Counted from the stretch's first letter, positions 23,894 to 36,559 are shown. The stretch: DNA of 64,000 bases from Sandaracinaceae bacterium (GCA_016712745.1 JADJQN010000004.1:372001-436000); one strand, 5' to 3'. A program made the numbers and translations. Notes: generated by a model not told the origin, from the letters alone.

Positions 23894-25180
23894 ATGCGCT
23901 GCGCCCAATGCAGCCGGGACAATCCTGCGGGGAGCGTCTTCTGCCAATCCTGCGGTAAACGGATGGTGGAAGTAGGCCAACTCGTGGGAGGAGCCTTCTC
24001 CTCACCGGCACAACCCTCCTCGCAACAAGTCGTTCCGGCGGCGGGTGGAGGTTGGGAAATGCCCACGGCGCCTCCTCCTCCGGTCGGCGGCGGATGGGAA
24101 ACGCCAACCGCTCCGCCCCCGGCGGCCGTGCTCGTCGGCGACTCGGTCGTTTGTCCGCGATGCAACGCCGCCAACGAACGCGAAATGCGTTTCTGTAAGG
24201 AGTGCGGCTTCCGTTTGGCGAGCGCCGATGCGGCGCGCTTGCCCGGCGCTCCAGCGGGAATGCAGATGGCGCCAACGTGCTGGCGCTGTCACGCGCTCGG
24301 CGACATCGGGGCACTTTTCTGCAAGTTTTGCGGCGCAGCGTACAAGGACGCGCCCTTGGCCGGGGGCCAGCGCGCGCCGCAACCTCCGGGGCAGTTCACC
24401 GTGGTTCCGCCCGACGCGGCAAACCAGTCGGCCCAGCTTCAGCAGCGACCGCTGACCACGACAAAGCCGCAGCCCTCGGCGCATCCGGGGCCCCATGGCC
24501 AGGTCGTCGCCCGGCTAGTCGCCATTCTCAAGGACGGCTCCGATGGTCGTATTTTCCCCGTGAATCCCGACCAAACGGATCTGGGCCGCCGCGAAGGCGA
24601 CATCGTTTTGGGGGATGACCCCTACCTTTCGCCGCGCCATATGCGAATTCGCCGTACTCCCGAGGGCTTTTTGCTGCGGGACCTCGAAAGCGTAAACGGC
24701 GTTTACCTACGAATACGCGAGCCGGTCGAGCTGACTGACGGAGATATGCTTCTTCTTGGCCAGCAGGTGATACGCTTCGAGCTTCTCGACGATGGCGAAC
24801 AACCACTTGGGCCAGCGATGCAGAACGGCGTGCTCCTTTTCGGCACTCCGGAAGTACCGCGCATAGCGCGCCTTTCGCAGTACACCACCGAGGGGGTGGG
24901 ACGGGACGTGCATTACCTGTATCGAGACGAGACAGTGTTAGGACGAGAGAATGGCGACATCGTGTTTACCGATGACCCGTTCATGTCTCGTAGGCACGCG
25001 TCCATCACGGCGGACCGGATGCAACGAAGGTTTGTCATGCGCGACTTGGGGTCGTCGAATGGCAGCGCGATTCGCTTCTTTGGCGAGAAGCGCATTTCAC
25101 ATGGGGATCAGATCCGTGTTGGTCGTCATCTCTTCCGATTTGACGTGACTGGACTTCCGGGAGGGTTCGGGTCGCGATGA
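23894..25180 (+). CDS. Zinc-ribbon and double-FHA signalling protein, 428 aa
   Basis: Three small zinc-binding motifs lie in the first 155 residues: CAQCSRDN...FCQSCG, CPRCNAANE...FCKECG, CWRCHALGD...FCKFCG. Between the first two is a Pro/Gly-rich repeat (GGGWEMPTAPPPPV and GGGWETPTAPPPA). The second half has two FHA phosphothreonine-binding domains: one around TDLGRREGDIVLGDD...LSPRHMRIRR...SVNGVYLR, another around TVLGRENGDIVFTDD...MSRRHASITA...SSNGSAIRF. FHA domains read phosphothreonine marks laid by Ser/Thr kinases. Its ATG...TGA overlaps the phosphatase gene (ATGA at 25177), so the two are probably co-translated. Confidence 0.92.
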   Translation: MRCAQCSRDNPAGSVFCQSCGKRMVEVGQLVGGAFSSPAQPSSQQVVPAAGGGWEMPTAPPPPVGGGWETPTAPPPAAVLVGDSVVCPRCNAANEREMRFCKECGFRLASADAARLPGAPAGMQMAPTCWRCHALGDIGALFCKFCGAAYKDAPLAGGQRAPQPPGQFTVVPPDAANQSAQLQQRPLTTTKPQPSAHPGPHGQVVARLVAILKDGSDGRIFPVNPDQTDLGRREGDIVLGDDPYLSPRHMRIRRTPEGFLLRDLESVNGVYLRIREPVELTDGDMLLLGQQVIRFELLDDGEQPLGPAMQNGVLLFGTPEVPRIARLSQYTTEGVGRDVHYLYRDETVLGRENGDIVFTDDPFMSRRHASITADRMQRRFVMRDLGSSNGSAIRFFGEKRISHGDQIRVGRHLFRFDVTGLPGGFGSR

Positions 25181-26832
25181 GCACCGAAGACGGCGACAAG
25201 AATTCGCCCGCAGCGAACGACGACGAGGGCGCCACGATGATGTGGGACGGCCTGAAGCGTGATGCTTCCGCAGAAGTGACTTCTGGAATCCAGATTCGCA
25301 TCTACGGTCAAACCGACGTCGGCCTTGTGCGCGAGCACAATGAAGACAACTTTTTAATTGCCGACATCAGCGCGGGCGTGAAAGGCGGAGTGAAGGGGCT
25401 GGACGACAAGCTCCTCAATCACACGCTCGGCAAGCGCGGAACCATCTTCACTGTCTGTGACGGCATGGGCGGCGCCGCAGCTGGCGAAGTCGCGAGCCAG
25501 ATGGCTGTCGACACCGTTTTCGAGATTATGAGCGCGGGCGGTGCGCCCAAAGACCGCGACGATTTCGCCCGTAGATTGGTGAAATCCATCGAGGAAGCTG
25601 GCGCGCGCATTTTTGCTTCGGCGAAGATCGACCGCACCCGTCGCGGCATGGGCACGACGTCTACCGTCGCAGGCTTGATGGATAAAATGCTCTTCGTCGG
25701 TCAGATCGGTGACAGCCGCGCATACGTGTTGCGCGGGTCCGATTTCAACCAAGTGACGAAGGATCAATCTCTCGTCAACCAGCTCATCGAAGCAGGCCAG
25801 CTCACCGAAGAAGAGGCCGAGTCTTTCGAGCATCAGAACATCATCTTGCAAGCGCTCGGCACTGCTGACTCTGTGCAGGTGGATCTCACGTTCCTGGAAT
25901 TGCGCCGCGGTGATCGCGTGATGGTTTGCTCGGACGGTCTTTCGGGCCTCGTGCATCCGTTGATGATTAAAGACGTGATGGCAGCTGTGAAAGATCAGCG
26001 CGCGTGTTGCGCAACGCTCATCGAGATGGCGCGTACCGGCGGCGGTCACGACAACATCACGGTCATCGTTGCTGACTTCGACGGCAGCGATCTTCCCGAC
26101 GCGAAAGAGTCGCCGCAGAAGGTCGCCTACCAGCAGTACCCGCTTCCGCACGTGGAAGAGGGCCGTCGCTCCATGTCGCCCGATGGTGCGCGGCCGAGTC
26201 AGCTTCCGCGTCCTCCGGACGATGGAACGTTGAAGCGTGCCGACTCGATTTACGACACGGTCGGAAGTCGCCGTCCGCGCACGCGCGCGCCACTCCTCGC
26301 TGGCATCCTTCTTTTGTTGATAGGCATCGGCGGTGCATTTTTAGCCTGGAAAAAGGGCGTATTCGGCGGCGTTGCCGAGGAGCCACACGATGCACCGCAG
26401 AATGACCCGCATGCGACGGCTCCCGCGCTCGTCCCCGTGCTTGTGCACAGCGATGTGAATGGTGGCGAGCTATTCATCGACAATGAAAGCCGAGGCGCTC
26501 TTTCACCGGGCGCCGCAACGACCGTGCGTTTGGCGCCGGGCGATTATCGTTTCGAAGTGCGTTCATCAGGGGCTGCGATTGCGAACGAAGTCGTAACCGT
26601 ACGCGCCGGCGAAGCCAGTGCGGAAGTGACACTCAATATGCCGCCCGGCGCTGCGGAAGCGGGCGACGCGGCCGTTGTCGGCGTGGAGTTTGGAGAAGCA
26701 GCGGTCGAAACCGACACGCCTCCGCCAGCACCACCCTCCGCGCGACGTGCTCTGCCAGCGCCCAGCAAGAGGCCGCCGGAATCTCGATCCGCGCCGGCTT
26801 CTCACACGGAAAATCCGTCTACGACTCCGTAA
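25177..26832 (+). CDS. PP2C Ser/Thr phosphatase with membrane anchor and PEGA domain
   Basis: A 551-residue protein. The N-terminal PP2C domain (residues about 40-310) carries DVGLVREHNEDNFL, VCDGMGGAAAGE, VGQIGDSRAYVLR, CSDGLSGL and GGGHDNITVIV, with the metal-binding Asp residues intact. After a Pro/Arg-rich linker there is one membrane helix (LLAGILLLLIGIGGAFLAW, about 369-387), and the outside part contains a PEGA-like domain (VPVLVHSDVNGGELFIDN to RLAPGDYRFEVRSSG). It removes phosphate from Ser/Thr in cytoplasmic targets. The PEGA part probably lies in the periplasm, where it could sense or bind envelope ligands; this pairing is less common than in kinases. Second gene of a four-gene operon. 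Confidence 0.92.
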   Translation: MSTEDGDKNSPAANDDEGATMMWDGLKRDASAEVTSGIQIRIYGQTDVGLVREHNEDNFLIADISAGVKGGVKGLDDKLLNHTLGKRGTIFTVCDGMGGAAAGEVASQMAVDTVFEIMSAGGAPKDRDDFARRLVKSIEEAGARIFASAKIDRTRRGMGTTSTVAGLMDKMLFVGQIGDSRAYVLRGSDFNQVTKDQSLVNQLIEAGQLTEEEAESFEHQNIILQALGTADSVQVDLTFLELRRGDRVMVCSDGLSGLVHPLMIKDVMAAVKDQRACCATLIEMARTGGGHDNITVIVADFDGSDLPDAKESPQKVAYQQYPLPHVEEGRRSMSPDGARPSQLPRPPDDGTLKRADSIYDTVGSRRPRTRAPLLAGILLLLIGIGGAFLAWKKGVFGGVAEEPHDAPQNDPHATAPALVPVLVHSDVNGGELFIDNESRGALSPGAATTVRLAPGDYRFEVRSSGAAIANEVVTVRAGEASAEVTLNMPPGAAEAGDAAVVGVEFGEAAVETDTPPPAPPSARRALPAPSKRPPESRSAPASHTENPSTTP

Positions 26833-26866
26833 CCAGTATGCAGATACGAGGACAGGGATTCGCTTC

Positions 26867-27409
26867 ATGATGATTCGGCTTCATCAGATTTTCGGTGCTC
26901 ACGCGGGACGCGTTGTCACGTTTGACGGCACCGTCATCAAAGTTGGGCGCCACCCGACGTCGGATTTCTCATTCGACGCTTTTGCCGACATCGATGCCTC
27001 GGCACGCCACGCCGAGATTCGCCTCGAGACGAATGGCTACGTCATCGTCGACGTAGGTAGTCGCAACGGCACTTGGGTGAACGGCCAGCGCGTTTCGCGC
27101 CAGGTGCTCGCAACCGGTGATGACATCGAGTTTGCACGCGGTGGTCCGCGTGTGCGTGTGGAAGTCATCGAGGATGCCTCGCAGGTTGCGGCCACCCCGG
27201 CAGCGCGCCGCTCGGACGGCGAAGCGGAATCGCAGATAGTTGAGACCGTTCCGCCCCGGGAGAAGCCCATGGCGAACGGAACGGCCTCTAGCGGCGCCAA
27301 GCTTTTCGACGATCCGCGAGTCGTACGCCTAGTGGCCGCGATTTGTGTTGGCTTTGCAGTGCTTATTGGTGTCGCGGCCGCCTTCGTTTGGTTTGCACTG
27401 CGCGGCTAG
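26867..27409 (+). CDS. FHA-domain membrane protein, 180 aa
   Basis: Start at ATG 26867 (a second ATG follows directly) with AGG-rich sequence upstream. An FHA domain covers residues about 5-95: GTVIKVGRHPTSDFSF, IDASARHAEIRLE, GSRNGTWVNGQRVS. Then comes a polar linker of about 60 residues and one C-terminal membrane helix (VVRLVAAICVGFAVLIGVA). It is therefore a tail-anchored phosphothreonine reader on the cytoplasmic side. Its place 34 bases after the phosphatase and 23 before the TPR protein argues that all four work in one phospho-signalling pathway. Confidence 0.88.
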   Translation: MMIRLHQIFGAHAGRVVTFDGTVIKVGRHPTSDFSFDAFADIDASARHAEIRLETNGYVIVDVGSRNGTWVNGQRVSRQVLATGDDIEFARGGPRVRVEVIEDASQVAATPAARRSDGEAESQIVETVPPREKPMANGTASSGAKLFDDPRVVRLVAAICVGFAVLIGVAAAFVWFALRG

Positions 27410-27432
27410 TCGAGCTAGTCCGCGGGTCCAAA

Positions 27433-29133
27433 ATGCTTACGCGTTCTCTCTTGGTCACGGGCGTTTTCCTTTGTGTGTTCACTCTCGGGGGCGCGACTTC
27501 TGCGCGCGCCCAGGAAGCGGATGCGCGCGTTGTCGCCAGGCTCGTCGAATATGGGCAGATGAGTCACCCCGACGCCGGCAACCTCGTCGCGATGATCAAC
27601 ACCCAGCTTCGTGCGAACGCAGCGCGAGGCGGTAACGATTATGACGCGATTCGACAGGCCATTGGTGCCGCTCTCTTCACAGGGCCGAGCGGTGGACCGG
27701 GTCGCAATCCCGCTGAGTATGAGCAGCGGCTGCAGCGCGTTCTGACGGTGCTGCGCGCAGGCCTTGAGTCGCATGCGCTCGAAGCTTTGTTCGGCGCGCG
27801 GCCCAATGCCGCGGCGCTTTGTGCGGCGACGTTTGGCGTTACGATGAACTCGTGCGATGCGTTGATTGCCGCAGCTTCGGAGCGTCCCGCCGCCGTGGCG
27901 TACACGCCGCCCGATGATGGGCACGCGTTGCTCGAGGCCGTCATGCGCTCCGGTGCAACACGTGAACAGGGGCGAGCGATTGTGGAGGGCACCCGCCGCG
28001 CGATGTTGGGCGTACCTGCTTCTCTGACGAACGACGCGCGCGGTCGCGTGTTGATTGATTTGCTCGAAGCCTGTCCTGGAGGCCTCTCTGCGCGCGAGTC
28101 GCAGTTGCGCGCCTGGCACGTTGGGCCGACCGAAGGCATGGGACGCTGCTTGGTCGAACGCGTCTTGCGCGCGAACCGTTCACCGGACGCGGCCATAGGC
28201 GCCATCGCTGTCGTATTTGGGCTAGAACGCCCGGTCGCGATTGCTTACGCAACGTGGGTCGCGCCTCCGCCGCCGCCCGCGGCTCCTCCCGCGCAAGTTC
28301 AACCACCAGCGCCTCCTGCGCCTGCGCCGGGACCGGCTCCCGCAAGCAACGGCCCCATGTCGCCTGCGCAACTCACGCAACTCGCGCAGCAACAGGCCCA
28401 GGCAGGCCGTCTGCCGGCCGTTCGCGCGCTTTACGAGCAAGCGATCGAAGCGGACGCTAATTTCGGACCGGCATTCGCTGGTTTGGGAGCGCTTGCGCTT
28501 CAGGCGCACGACGGTCCGCTCGCATTGCGCGCATTCCGTCGCGCGATCGATTTGCTGCCGCGCACGGCGGCTCCCTCGTTGGCTGCGGAGATGTTCGCAT
28601 CGCTCGGAGATGCCCATGCCGGGATGCGTTCGGCGCGCGATGCGCAAACGGCCTATCAGCGTGCGTTGTCGATCGACGCAACCAACGTTCGCGCGCAGCG
28701 CGGCTTGTCGAGTATGGGCATGGGACCGGCGCCGCGAGCTGCAGGTCCCCAAGGCCCGCCGCCGGCTGGTGGCCCTGGCATGCAAGCTCCGGTAGGACCG
28801 CCAGCTCCGGTAGGACCGCCAGCTCCGGTAGGACCACCGCAGCCTCCCGCTGTTCCGGAAGTGCCTTCACGCGATCAAGTGGTGGCCACGTTGCGCCCGC
28901 TTCAAACGGGCGTAAATGGATGCTTTCCGGGCCGCACCGGTGTGATCCGCTTCCGCATGGCCGTGGCCAACAACGGCAGCATCATCGATACGACGATTTC
29001 GGGTGGCGACTTCGCCGCCGAGGTCGCGGGCTCGCCGGAAGCCGAATGCGCCATTAACATCGTAAAAGCAGCCCATTTCCCGGCGTTCACGCGCGCTGAA
29101 GGCTTCACCGTCGAGTACCCGTTCACGCTGTAG
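27433..29133 (+). CDS. Secreted TPR protein with AgmX/PglI-type C-terminus, 566 aa
   Basis: Start at ATG 27433 with a signal peptide ending SARAQ-EADA. The first 280 residues are helical, with a repeated Gly/Ala pattern. A Pro-rich linker leads into TPR units (AGRLPAVRALYEQAIEADANF, DGPLALRAFRRAIDLLP, ARDAQTAYQRALSID). After an 18-base coding repeat (PVGPPA) comes a domain of about 85 residues (VVATLRPLQTGVNGCF...GVIRFRMAVANNGSI...FTVEYPFTL) matching the TonB-C-like AgmX/PglI C-terminal domain of myxobacterial motility proteins. It lies downstream of the FHA/PP2C genes; a link to gliding or envelope remodelling is an inference. Confidence 0.8.
   Translation: MLTRSLLVTGVFLCVFTLGGATSARAQEADARVVARLVEYGQMSHPDAGNLVAMINTQLRANAARGGNDYDAIRQAIGAALFTGPSGGPGRNPAEYEQRLQRVLTVLRAGLESHALEALFGARPNAAALCAATFGVTMNSCDALIAAASERPAAVAYTPPDDGHALLEAVMRSGATREQGRAIVEGTRRAMLGVPASLTNDARGRVLIDLLEACPGGLSARESQLRAWHVGPTEGMGRCLVERVLRANRSPDAAIGAIAVVFGLERPVAIAYATWVAPPPPPAAPPAQVQPPAPPAPAPGPAPASNGPMSPAQLTQLAQQQAQAGRLPAVRALYEQAIEADANFGPAFAGLGALALQAHDGPLALRAFRRAIDLLPRTAAPSLAAEMFASLGDAHAGMRSARDAQTAYQRALSIDATNVRAQRGLSSMGMGPAPRAAGPQGPPPAGGPGMQAPVGPPAPVGPPAPVGPPQPPAVPEVPSRDQVVATLRPLQTGVNGCFPGRTGVIRFRMAVANNGSIIDTTISGGDFAAEVAGSPEAECAINIVKAAHFPAFTRAEGFTVEYPFTL
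28786..28839 (+). repeat. 18-base tandem repeat, three copies
   Basis: Inside the TPR gene, the unit gctccggtaggaccgcca appears three times, the last with a small change, encoding APVGPP three times. It forms a rigid Pro-rich linker between the TPR part and the C-terminal domain and may vary in copy number. Confidence 0.9.
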
Positions 29134-29193
29134 GTTTTTTGACCGATCGGAGCGTGAGAGACGACCATCGTGGCAAGCACGAGGGATGTCTCC

Positions 29194-29805
29194 ATGAGCC
29201 AAAGCGCGAATTATACAGGCGTTCGCGTCACCGATGCGGTGACGTATTTCCGTCATCGCGGTGAGATGCGTGGAACGGTGCACGTGGTTCGCACGCGTAC
29301 GCCCGATCGCCTGCGCTGGCGCGCCGCCGTTGGTGCGGTCAATCAAGTGGCCGCAGTGCTTACCGGCAAAGATCGAATGCGCGTGGAAGAGCCGGTGCGT
29401 GAGCTCATCCTGGATTTGCCGGACCGCGACTTGCGTCGCGAAGTCGTGCTCGATGCGCGGCGAGTGGGCGTTGACCTTGATCGGGGCGAGGTGCTCAAGC
29501 GCTTCACCGTCGGCGACCTTGGACGTTTGTCGTTTCTCACAGGAACGGACGTCGGAACTGTGCGCCGTTACGTTTCACTATCGGACGACTTCTTTGCGCC
29601 GATCGATACGGCAGGTGTGGCCGTTGTAGGCCGCGCGCTCGCCGATCAACATCGCCGCCGCGCGCATAAACTTCTGCTCTCCATTCCCGATCCCGACAGC
29701 GGTGAACCCGTCACACGCCACCACGCCTTCATCGCCGAACGCGCCGAACAGGACGCCGAGCTCTCCCGCCGCTGGACCGCCCTCACCCGCGCCCTCCTCG
29801 GTTAG
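29194..29805 (+). CDS. Conserved-looking protein of unknown function, 203 aa
   Basis: ATG 29194 follows GAGGGA by seven to eight bases; a GTG at 29170 would add eight residues. The protein (MSQSANYTGVRVTDAVTYF) is soluble and rich in Arg, Asp and Leu, with a charged middle section (DRMRVEEPVRELILDLPDRD, RREVVLDARRVGVDLD) and a helical end (ADQHRRRAHKLLLSIPDPD). No motif, signal peptide or membrane helix is recognised. Its base composition and codon use look like neighbouring core genes. It is 60 bases from the end of the TPR gene and could be the last member of that operon. Confidence 0.6.
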   Translation: MSQSANYTGVRVTDAVTYFRHRGEMRGTVHVVRTRTPDRLRWRAAVGAVNQVAAVLTGKDRMRVEEPVRELILDLPDRDLRREVVLDARRVGVDLDRGEVLKRFTVGDLGRLSFLTGTDVGTVRRYVSLSDDFFAPIDTAGVAVVGRALADQHRRRAHKLLLSIPDPDSGEPVTRHHAFIAERAEQDAELSRRWTALTRALLG

Positions 29806-29888
29806 CCCTCGTTCGTTTGCTATTTCGAGGCGACTACTGGCGTGATTTGGTGACTTGGCGGTTAATCCTCTTTGCTTGTTCGGGTGGC

Positions 29889-31621
29889 TTACGCGCCGAC
29901 GTGGGCGCGGAAGAGTTCGGCTAGGGCTCCGGCTTGGGCTTCGCCGCGGGTGCGCGCGCTCTCGACAGATTCGCCGTCACCGATGACGACGCGCATGTCG
30001 AAGTAGAATTTAATCTTCGGTTCGGTGCCGCTGGGGCGGAGCATGATGCGGTGGCCGCCTGCGAGGTCGAGCGCGATGACATCGCTCGGAGGCGTACTGA
30101 GTTTCTCCACGACGCTGCCATTCTCAGTGCGAGTGCCGCGATCGAGGTCGAGCACGCTTGTGACTTTATAGTCACCTACGCACGCGGGCGGATTCTCGCG
30201 CACGTTGTTCATGATAGATCGGATGCGCGCTGCGCCATCGGCGCCCGGCATTGTAATGGGCACGGTACGGCTCACGAAGAGTCCGTACGTGCGCGATGCG
30301 TAGTCGAGCTCATCGAGCAGGGTGCGATTCTTCGCTTTCAGGAACGCGGCCATATCAGCCATGACAAGAGCCGCACCAACTCCGTCCTTGTCGCGCACAA
30401 GATCATCGATGGTGTATCCGAGCGCCTCCTCGAATCCGAACACGAACTGAGCGCCTTGTTCCTTCTCGATCTCGATGGCGCGATTTGCGATCCATTTGAA
30501 ACCCGTGAGCGTCTGCGCCCACAGCGCGTCGTGCGCTTTGGCGATGGCACCGAGCATGGGCGAGCTCACAATCGAGCACGCGACAAGACGCTTTTTCGAC
30601 GACTTGGTTTCGCTCAAGATGTAGTGGCCAAAGAGCGCGCCTACGTCATTTCCGCTCAATTGAACGTAGTTTCCGGCCTTCGCGCGCACCGCGACCGCCA
30701 GTCGGTCAGCGTCCGGATCGTTGGCGAGCACGAGCTCAGCGTCGGTCCGCGCGGCGAGCGCGAGCACCAGATCCATTGCGCCCTTTTCTTCCGGGTTGGG
30801 AAACGCAACGGTCGGGAATGCGCCGTCAGGCTTTGCTTGCTCTTGCACACTGTGCACGTTGCCAAAACCCGCTTCTTTCATGGCCGTCATGAAGAGCTCT
30901 TCGCCGACGCCGTGAAGCGCTGTGTACGCGACTACTAAGTCACGGGGCGTCTCAGGATGACGCTGCAGCTTTCCGACGCCGTCGAGATAGCGACGCGCAA
31001 CGTCAGCGCCAAGCGTGATGTACAGACCCTGCTTCTGCGCATCGGCTCGCGCAAGGCGCGGGATCGATGCGTGCGATCCCACTGCGGCAATTTCCTTCGC
31101 GATGCCTTCATCGGTTGGCGGCACAATCTGCGCGCCGTTACCCCAATACACTTTGTATCCGTTGTAGGCGGGCGGATTGTGACTCGCCGTGACCATGACG
31201 CCGGCGGCTGCATTCTGATCCTTGACCGCGAACGCCAAGAGGGGGTCGTCCCGCACTCCTCGAATGCGAATGCCTTGATGCCGAAGCCCGTGACGATTTC
31301 TGCGACGTCGGTCGCGAACTCACGGCTCATCCGTCGTCCGTCAAACTCGATGGCCACGCCGCGGCTCTTAGCATCGGGCACGGCTTTCAATAGATAGGCA
31401 CACAGGCCGGCCGTCGCACGTGCCACGACCAGGCGATTCATTCGATTGGGCCCAGGTCCGAGAATCCCGCGCAGCCCCGCAGTGCCGAACTGCAAACTGC
31501 CAGTGAACGCGTCGGCGAGCTCTGGGCTCGAGTCCTTGAGCCAACTCTCGAGCGTGGCGCGCGTTGCCATGTCGGGATCGTCCTTCAGCCATGCGGAAGC
31601 GAGGTCTTTCACGTCGGTCAT
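29889..31621 (-). pseudogene. Phosphohexomutase (PGM/PMM family), frameshifted
   Basis: The gene begins at ATG 31621 (MTDVKDLASAWLKDD) and holds all marks of the alpha-D-phosphohexomutase family: GTAGLRGILGPGPNRMN, the active serine VMVTASHNPPAYNGYKVY, metal-binding ANDPDADRLAVA, sugar-binding FGFEEALGY and phosphate-binding RPSGTEPKIKFY. The first 127 residues end in EECGTTP in one frame; the rest resumes in another (LLAFAVKDQNAAAGV). On plus the break is the run of five G at 31241-31245; six would restore the frame. About 577 residues when repaired, the length of PgcA-like phosphoglucomutases interconverting glucose-1- and glucose-6-phosphate. A one-base sequence error is plausible, since the rest is perfectly conserved. 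Confidence 0.85.
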
Positions 31622-31646
31622 GCCCCTCGTATACAATGAGCGCGTG

Positions 31647-32039
31647 ATGACTTCAAAGAGGGACGTAATCGAACGCATCGGCGGGCTCGACCGCATGCGC
31701 GAAGTATTGCGTGACTTCTACGATCAGCTCTTCGACGACATGCTCGTGGGCTTCTTTTTTCAAGGACGCGACAAGAAAAAGTTGATCGAACGGCAGCTGC
31801 AGTTCACTGCGCGGGCCTTCGGCGCGGAAATCGTCTACGAAGGCAAGAGCATGCCCGATGCGCATGGCCCCCTACCGCCGATCTTGCCCGGACACTTTGA
31901 CCGTCGTCATCGTTTGCTTGAAGAGGCGCTGCGCAGACACGCGTTGCCCGAGGACGCGATCGAGGTCTGGCTGGCCTACGACAAGTCTTTTCGTCGCGCG
32001 GTGCTGGGTGCAAAAGCCGGACTCAAAAAGCCGGCGTGA
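31647..32039 (+). CDS. Truncated haemoglobin, group I-like
   Basis: A 130-residue protein from ATG 31647 (GTG one codon earlier also possible). It shows the 2-on-2 globin pattern: VIERIGGLDRMREVLRDFYD (helices A/B), FFFQGRDKKKLIERQLQF (E helix region), KSMPDAHGPLPPILPGHFDR with the proximal His in GHFD, and a C-terminal EVWLAYDKSFRRAVLG helix. Such proteins bind O2 or NO at a haem and usually serve in NO detoxification or redox sensing. The length is standard. It is divergent from the phosphohexomutase gene (25 bases apart) and convergent with the enoyl-CoA hydratase gene (six bases apart). Confidence 0.85.
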   Translation: MTSKRDVIERIGGLDRMREVLRDFYDQLFDDMLVGFFFQGRDKKKLIERQLQFTARAFGAEIVYEGKSMPDAHGPLPPILPGHFDRRHRLLEEALRRHALPEDAIEVWLAYDKSFRRAVLGAKAGLKKPA

Positions 32040-32045
32040 GTAGCT

Positions 32046-32834
32046 CTACTCGCCGGTGAATCGCGGCACGCGTTTTTCGAGAAGAGCCTGAATGCCTTCT
32101 TTCGCGTCGGCGCTTGCGACCGTCTTCGCTTGCAACACCGCTTCTTTCTTTGCGTGCGAGCGCGGGTCCCACTCCATGCCTTGATACAAGACTTGCTTCG
32201 TGTAGCGCACGGCGAGCGGCGCGCTTGCGGCAATGCGTTCGGCGAGGCGCAACGCTTCGGCCAATACATCCGCGCCAGGAACTGCACGGCTCGCGTAGCC
32301 AAGCGCGACGGCATCTTTGCCTTCGAAGAGCTCGCCAGTGAAGAGCATCTCGGCCGCGCGCGATACGCCCACTAAGCGCGGCAATAAGTACGTGATCGCC
32401 ATGCCCGGCGCCAAACCAAGTTTCGTGAAGTTTGCTCCGTACTTGGCCTCGGTGGCTGCGATGCGTATGTCGCAAACCAGACTGAGCCCGAAACCTCCGC
32501 CAACTGCGTGGCCATTGAGAGCGCCGATGACAGGGATCTTAACGTCGAGCAAGGTGAGAAAGGGCTCATACATGGCATACGACTTCTCGTGCGGCGCAAG
32601 CTTTGAGCCGGCATCCTCGCGTTGGATTTGCGATTTGAAATCTGCGCCTGCGCTGAAACATTTGCCGGTGCCCGTAACGATAAGTGCACGCAGCGTTTCG
32701 TCCGTTGCTGCGCGTGTGGCTGCAATGGCGAAGCCGTCGAGAATCTCCGGCGTCATGCTGTTGCGGTTGTCGGGGCGGTTGAGCGTGATGAGCCCGACCG
32801 GGCCATGCGCTTCGTAGAGGACTGCATCGCTCAT
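32046..32834 (-). CDS. Enoyl-CoA hydratase/isomerase
   Basis: A 262-residue crotonase-fold enzyme. Start at ATG 32834 (MSDAVLYEAHGPVGLITLN). The oxyanion-hole segments are GKCFSAGADFKSQ (about residue 63) and IGALNGHAVGGGFGLSLVC (about 105-123). TKLGLAPGMAITYLLPRLVG is the usual next signature; the place of the second catalytic Glu is held by Pro-Gly-Met, so hydratase activity is uncertain and isomerase or another crotonase reaction is possible. Sixteen bases downstream of the BCCP gene, it closes the acyl-CoA carboxylase operon, pointing to acyl-CoA degradation or branched-chain pathways. Confidence 0.88.
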   Translation of the reverse strand: MSDAVLYEAHGPVGLITLNRPDNRNSMTPEILDGFAIAATRAATDETLRALIVTGTGKCFSAGADFKSQIQREDAGSKLAPHEKSYAMYEPFLTLLDVKIPVIGALNGHAVGGGFGLSLVCDIRIAATEAKYGANFTKLGLAPGMAITYLLPRLVGVSRAAEMLFTGELFEGKDAVALGYASRAVPGADVLAEALRLAERIAASAPLAVRYTKQVLYQGMEWDPRSHAKKEAVLQAKTVASADAKEGIQALLEKRVPRFTGE

Positions 32835-32850
32835 GGGGAGCCTTTCGAGT

Positions 32851-33455
32851 TTATGCCGGTTCGAGCTCGAGCAAGACCGAACCCGATTGCACATCGGACT
32901 CTTCCGCGGGAACAATCGCCGTGACGCGCGCGCGCTCAGGCAGCGATGCACCGCCGTACAAAACGCGATTGAACGTCTTCATCACTTCGAGGAGCGCCAC
33001 CCTCTGGCCTTGCGTAATAACATCGCCGACCTTGACGAACGCATCTTTGCCGGGGCCGGGACGACCGTAGTAGCGACCGCTCGATGGTGCTTTCAAGACC
33101 AAGCCAGTCGTGCTTGCGCTTTTGCTCGCAGCGGCTTTGCCCGCATGCGATTGCGAGCTTGCAGCCTTGGGATCGAGCACAACGAACGCATCGTCGTACG
33201 CAAGCGGAGTCTTGCTGCGCGCGTGCATTTGCAAGAGAGCCGCCGCGTCCTCGACGACCGCGCCTTCTGCGCCCGCCGGCGCGAGCACTACATGCACGGT
33301 GCCGAGAATCTCCAGTTGGCCGACAACGTCACCCGCGTGCACGATCCGTCCGACGCTAGCTCCATCGCGCAAGAGGCCGACTGACGGAGCACGCAGCTCC
33401 AAAGTGCCGTCATCCCGCGTGTGCAAGGTAGCGGTAAGCGTTGCGGCTCGTGTCG

Positions 33456-33459
<4 letters not shown>
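32851..33459 (-). CDS. Biotin carboxyl carrier protein, 202 aa
   Basis: The C-terminal 90 residues form the biotinyl domain: LVLKAPSSGRYYGRPGPGK, DAFVKVGDVITQGQRVALL, then EVMKTFN with the biotinylated Lys (about residue 165), and AEESDVQSGSVLLELE. The N-terminal 100 residues have a related but degenerate lipoyl-like half (LELRAPSVGLLRDGA, IVHAGDVVGQLEILG) with no modified Lys. It carries CO2 between the biotin carboxylase and the carboxyltransferase encoded upstream. ATGA overlap (33456-33459) with the carboxyltransferase gene implies fixed stoichiometry. Confidence 0.92.
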
Positions 33460-35189
<1,730 letters not shown>

Positions 35190-35191
35190 AG

Positions 35192-36559
<1,368 letters not shown>

